A DNA stretch of 5,410 nt, from NCBI GenBank assembly GCA_027449725.1, contig DAIDLB010000187.1:1-5410 (forward strand), written 5' to 3'. Under the pieces are notes generated by a model that saw nothing but the letters and a program-made list of their open reading frames with translations, did no database searches and was not told where the DNA came from. The position numbers and the translations under genes are program-made. The first letter of the stretch is position 1. Every line of letters begins with the position of its first letter. Below are positions 5,287-5,410 of this stretch, in pieces. The DNA comes from Chlamydiota bacterium (GTDB lineage: Bacteria > Chlamydiota > Chlamydiia > Chlamydiales > SM23-39).

Positions 5287-5410
5287 TCACGAGGTTTCGA
5301 TTGTGATATCCAGATATTGTAAAAGAGAGAGAGCCTCCGGCAAAGAAAATCGGGCTTTGGCCAACTTGTTGGTCAATGGATCGATTGCATACTGGACCGC
5401 GCTCGAAAAA
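5287..5410 (-). CDS. C-terminal end of an unidentified protein (5' part outside window)
   Basis: On the minus strand the frame from the window edge reads 40 residues without a stop (FSSAVQYAIDPLTNKLAKAR, then FSLPEALSLLQYLDITIETS) and ends at TGA (5287-5289). Two more TGA codons follow directly (5281-5286). The composition looks protein-like, with a probable amphipathic helix around SLPEALSLLQYLD. It converges on the ATPase gene, leaving 15 bases between the two stops and no room for a classical terminator. I do not recognise the family, and 40 residues are too few to exclude a chance frame, although the other minus-strand and plus-strand frames here look less convincing. Confidence 0.55.
   Translation of the reverse strand, partial: FSSAVQYAIDPLTNKLAKARFSLPEALSLLQYLDITIETS

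Overview
The window looks like chromosomal DNA of a Gram-negative bacterium that makes lipid A. The best guess is a member of the Chlamydiota (an environmental, Parachlamydiales-like lineage). The reason is that a poly(A) polymerase-type gene (pcnB) lies just upstream of lpxB, and from memory these two are also close neighbours in Chlamydia. This is inference; there is no rRNA or other taxonomic marker here.

Left part (1-2724): a tight, GC-rich, co-directional gene chain. It holds the 3' end of pcnB, an alpha/beta-hydrolase of unknown substrate, and lpxB (lipid-A-disaccharide synthase). Both junctions are 4-base ATGA start/stop overlaps, so the three genes are almost certainly co-transcribed and translationally coupled.

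Middle part (2725-3840): a mosaic, mostly non-coding stretch. In order it contains a 171-base imperfect palindrome, a complete tRNA-Leu(CAA) with no encoded CCA end, a strong intrinsic terminator, a candidate 41-44-residue single-span membrane peptide, a second 126-base inverted-repeat element, and a decayed aldo/keto reductase fragment. That fragment has lost its N-terminal part at the element boundary and about a third of the protein internally. The second repeat element reads as related peptides on both strands. Bases 3215-3271 and 3702-3756 hold nothing convincing beyond a possible frameshifted reductase tail.

Right part (3841-5410): a complete gene for an ATPase of the AAA_14/DUF4143 type. 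It has a good sigma-70-type promoter (TTGAAA-17-TAAAAT), a Shine-Dalgarno sequence and a TTG start. Its codon use is visibly more AT-rich than the pcnB-lpxB block. A convergent gene of unknown function enters from the right edge on the minus strand and ends in three tandem TGA codons.

The left block is housekeeping (RNA tailing and outer-membrane lipid A synthesis). The region to the right of the tRNA looks like accessory DNA shaped by repeat elements, deletion and probable acquisition. I see no CRISPR array, complete insertion sequence or clear multi-gene defence system. The most unusual items are the two palindromic elements and the gene remnant fused to one of them.
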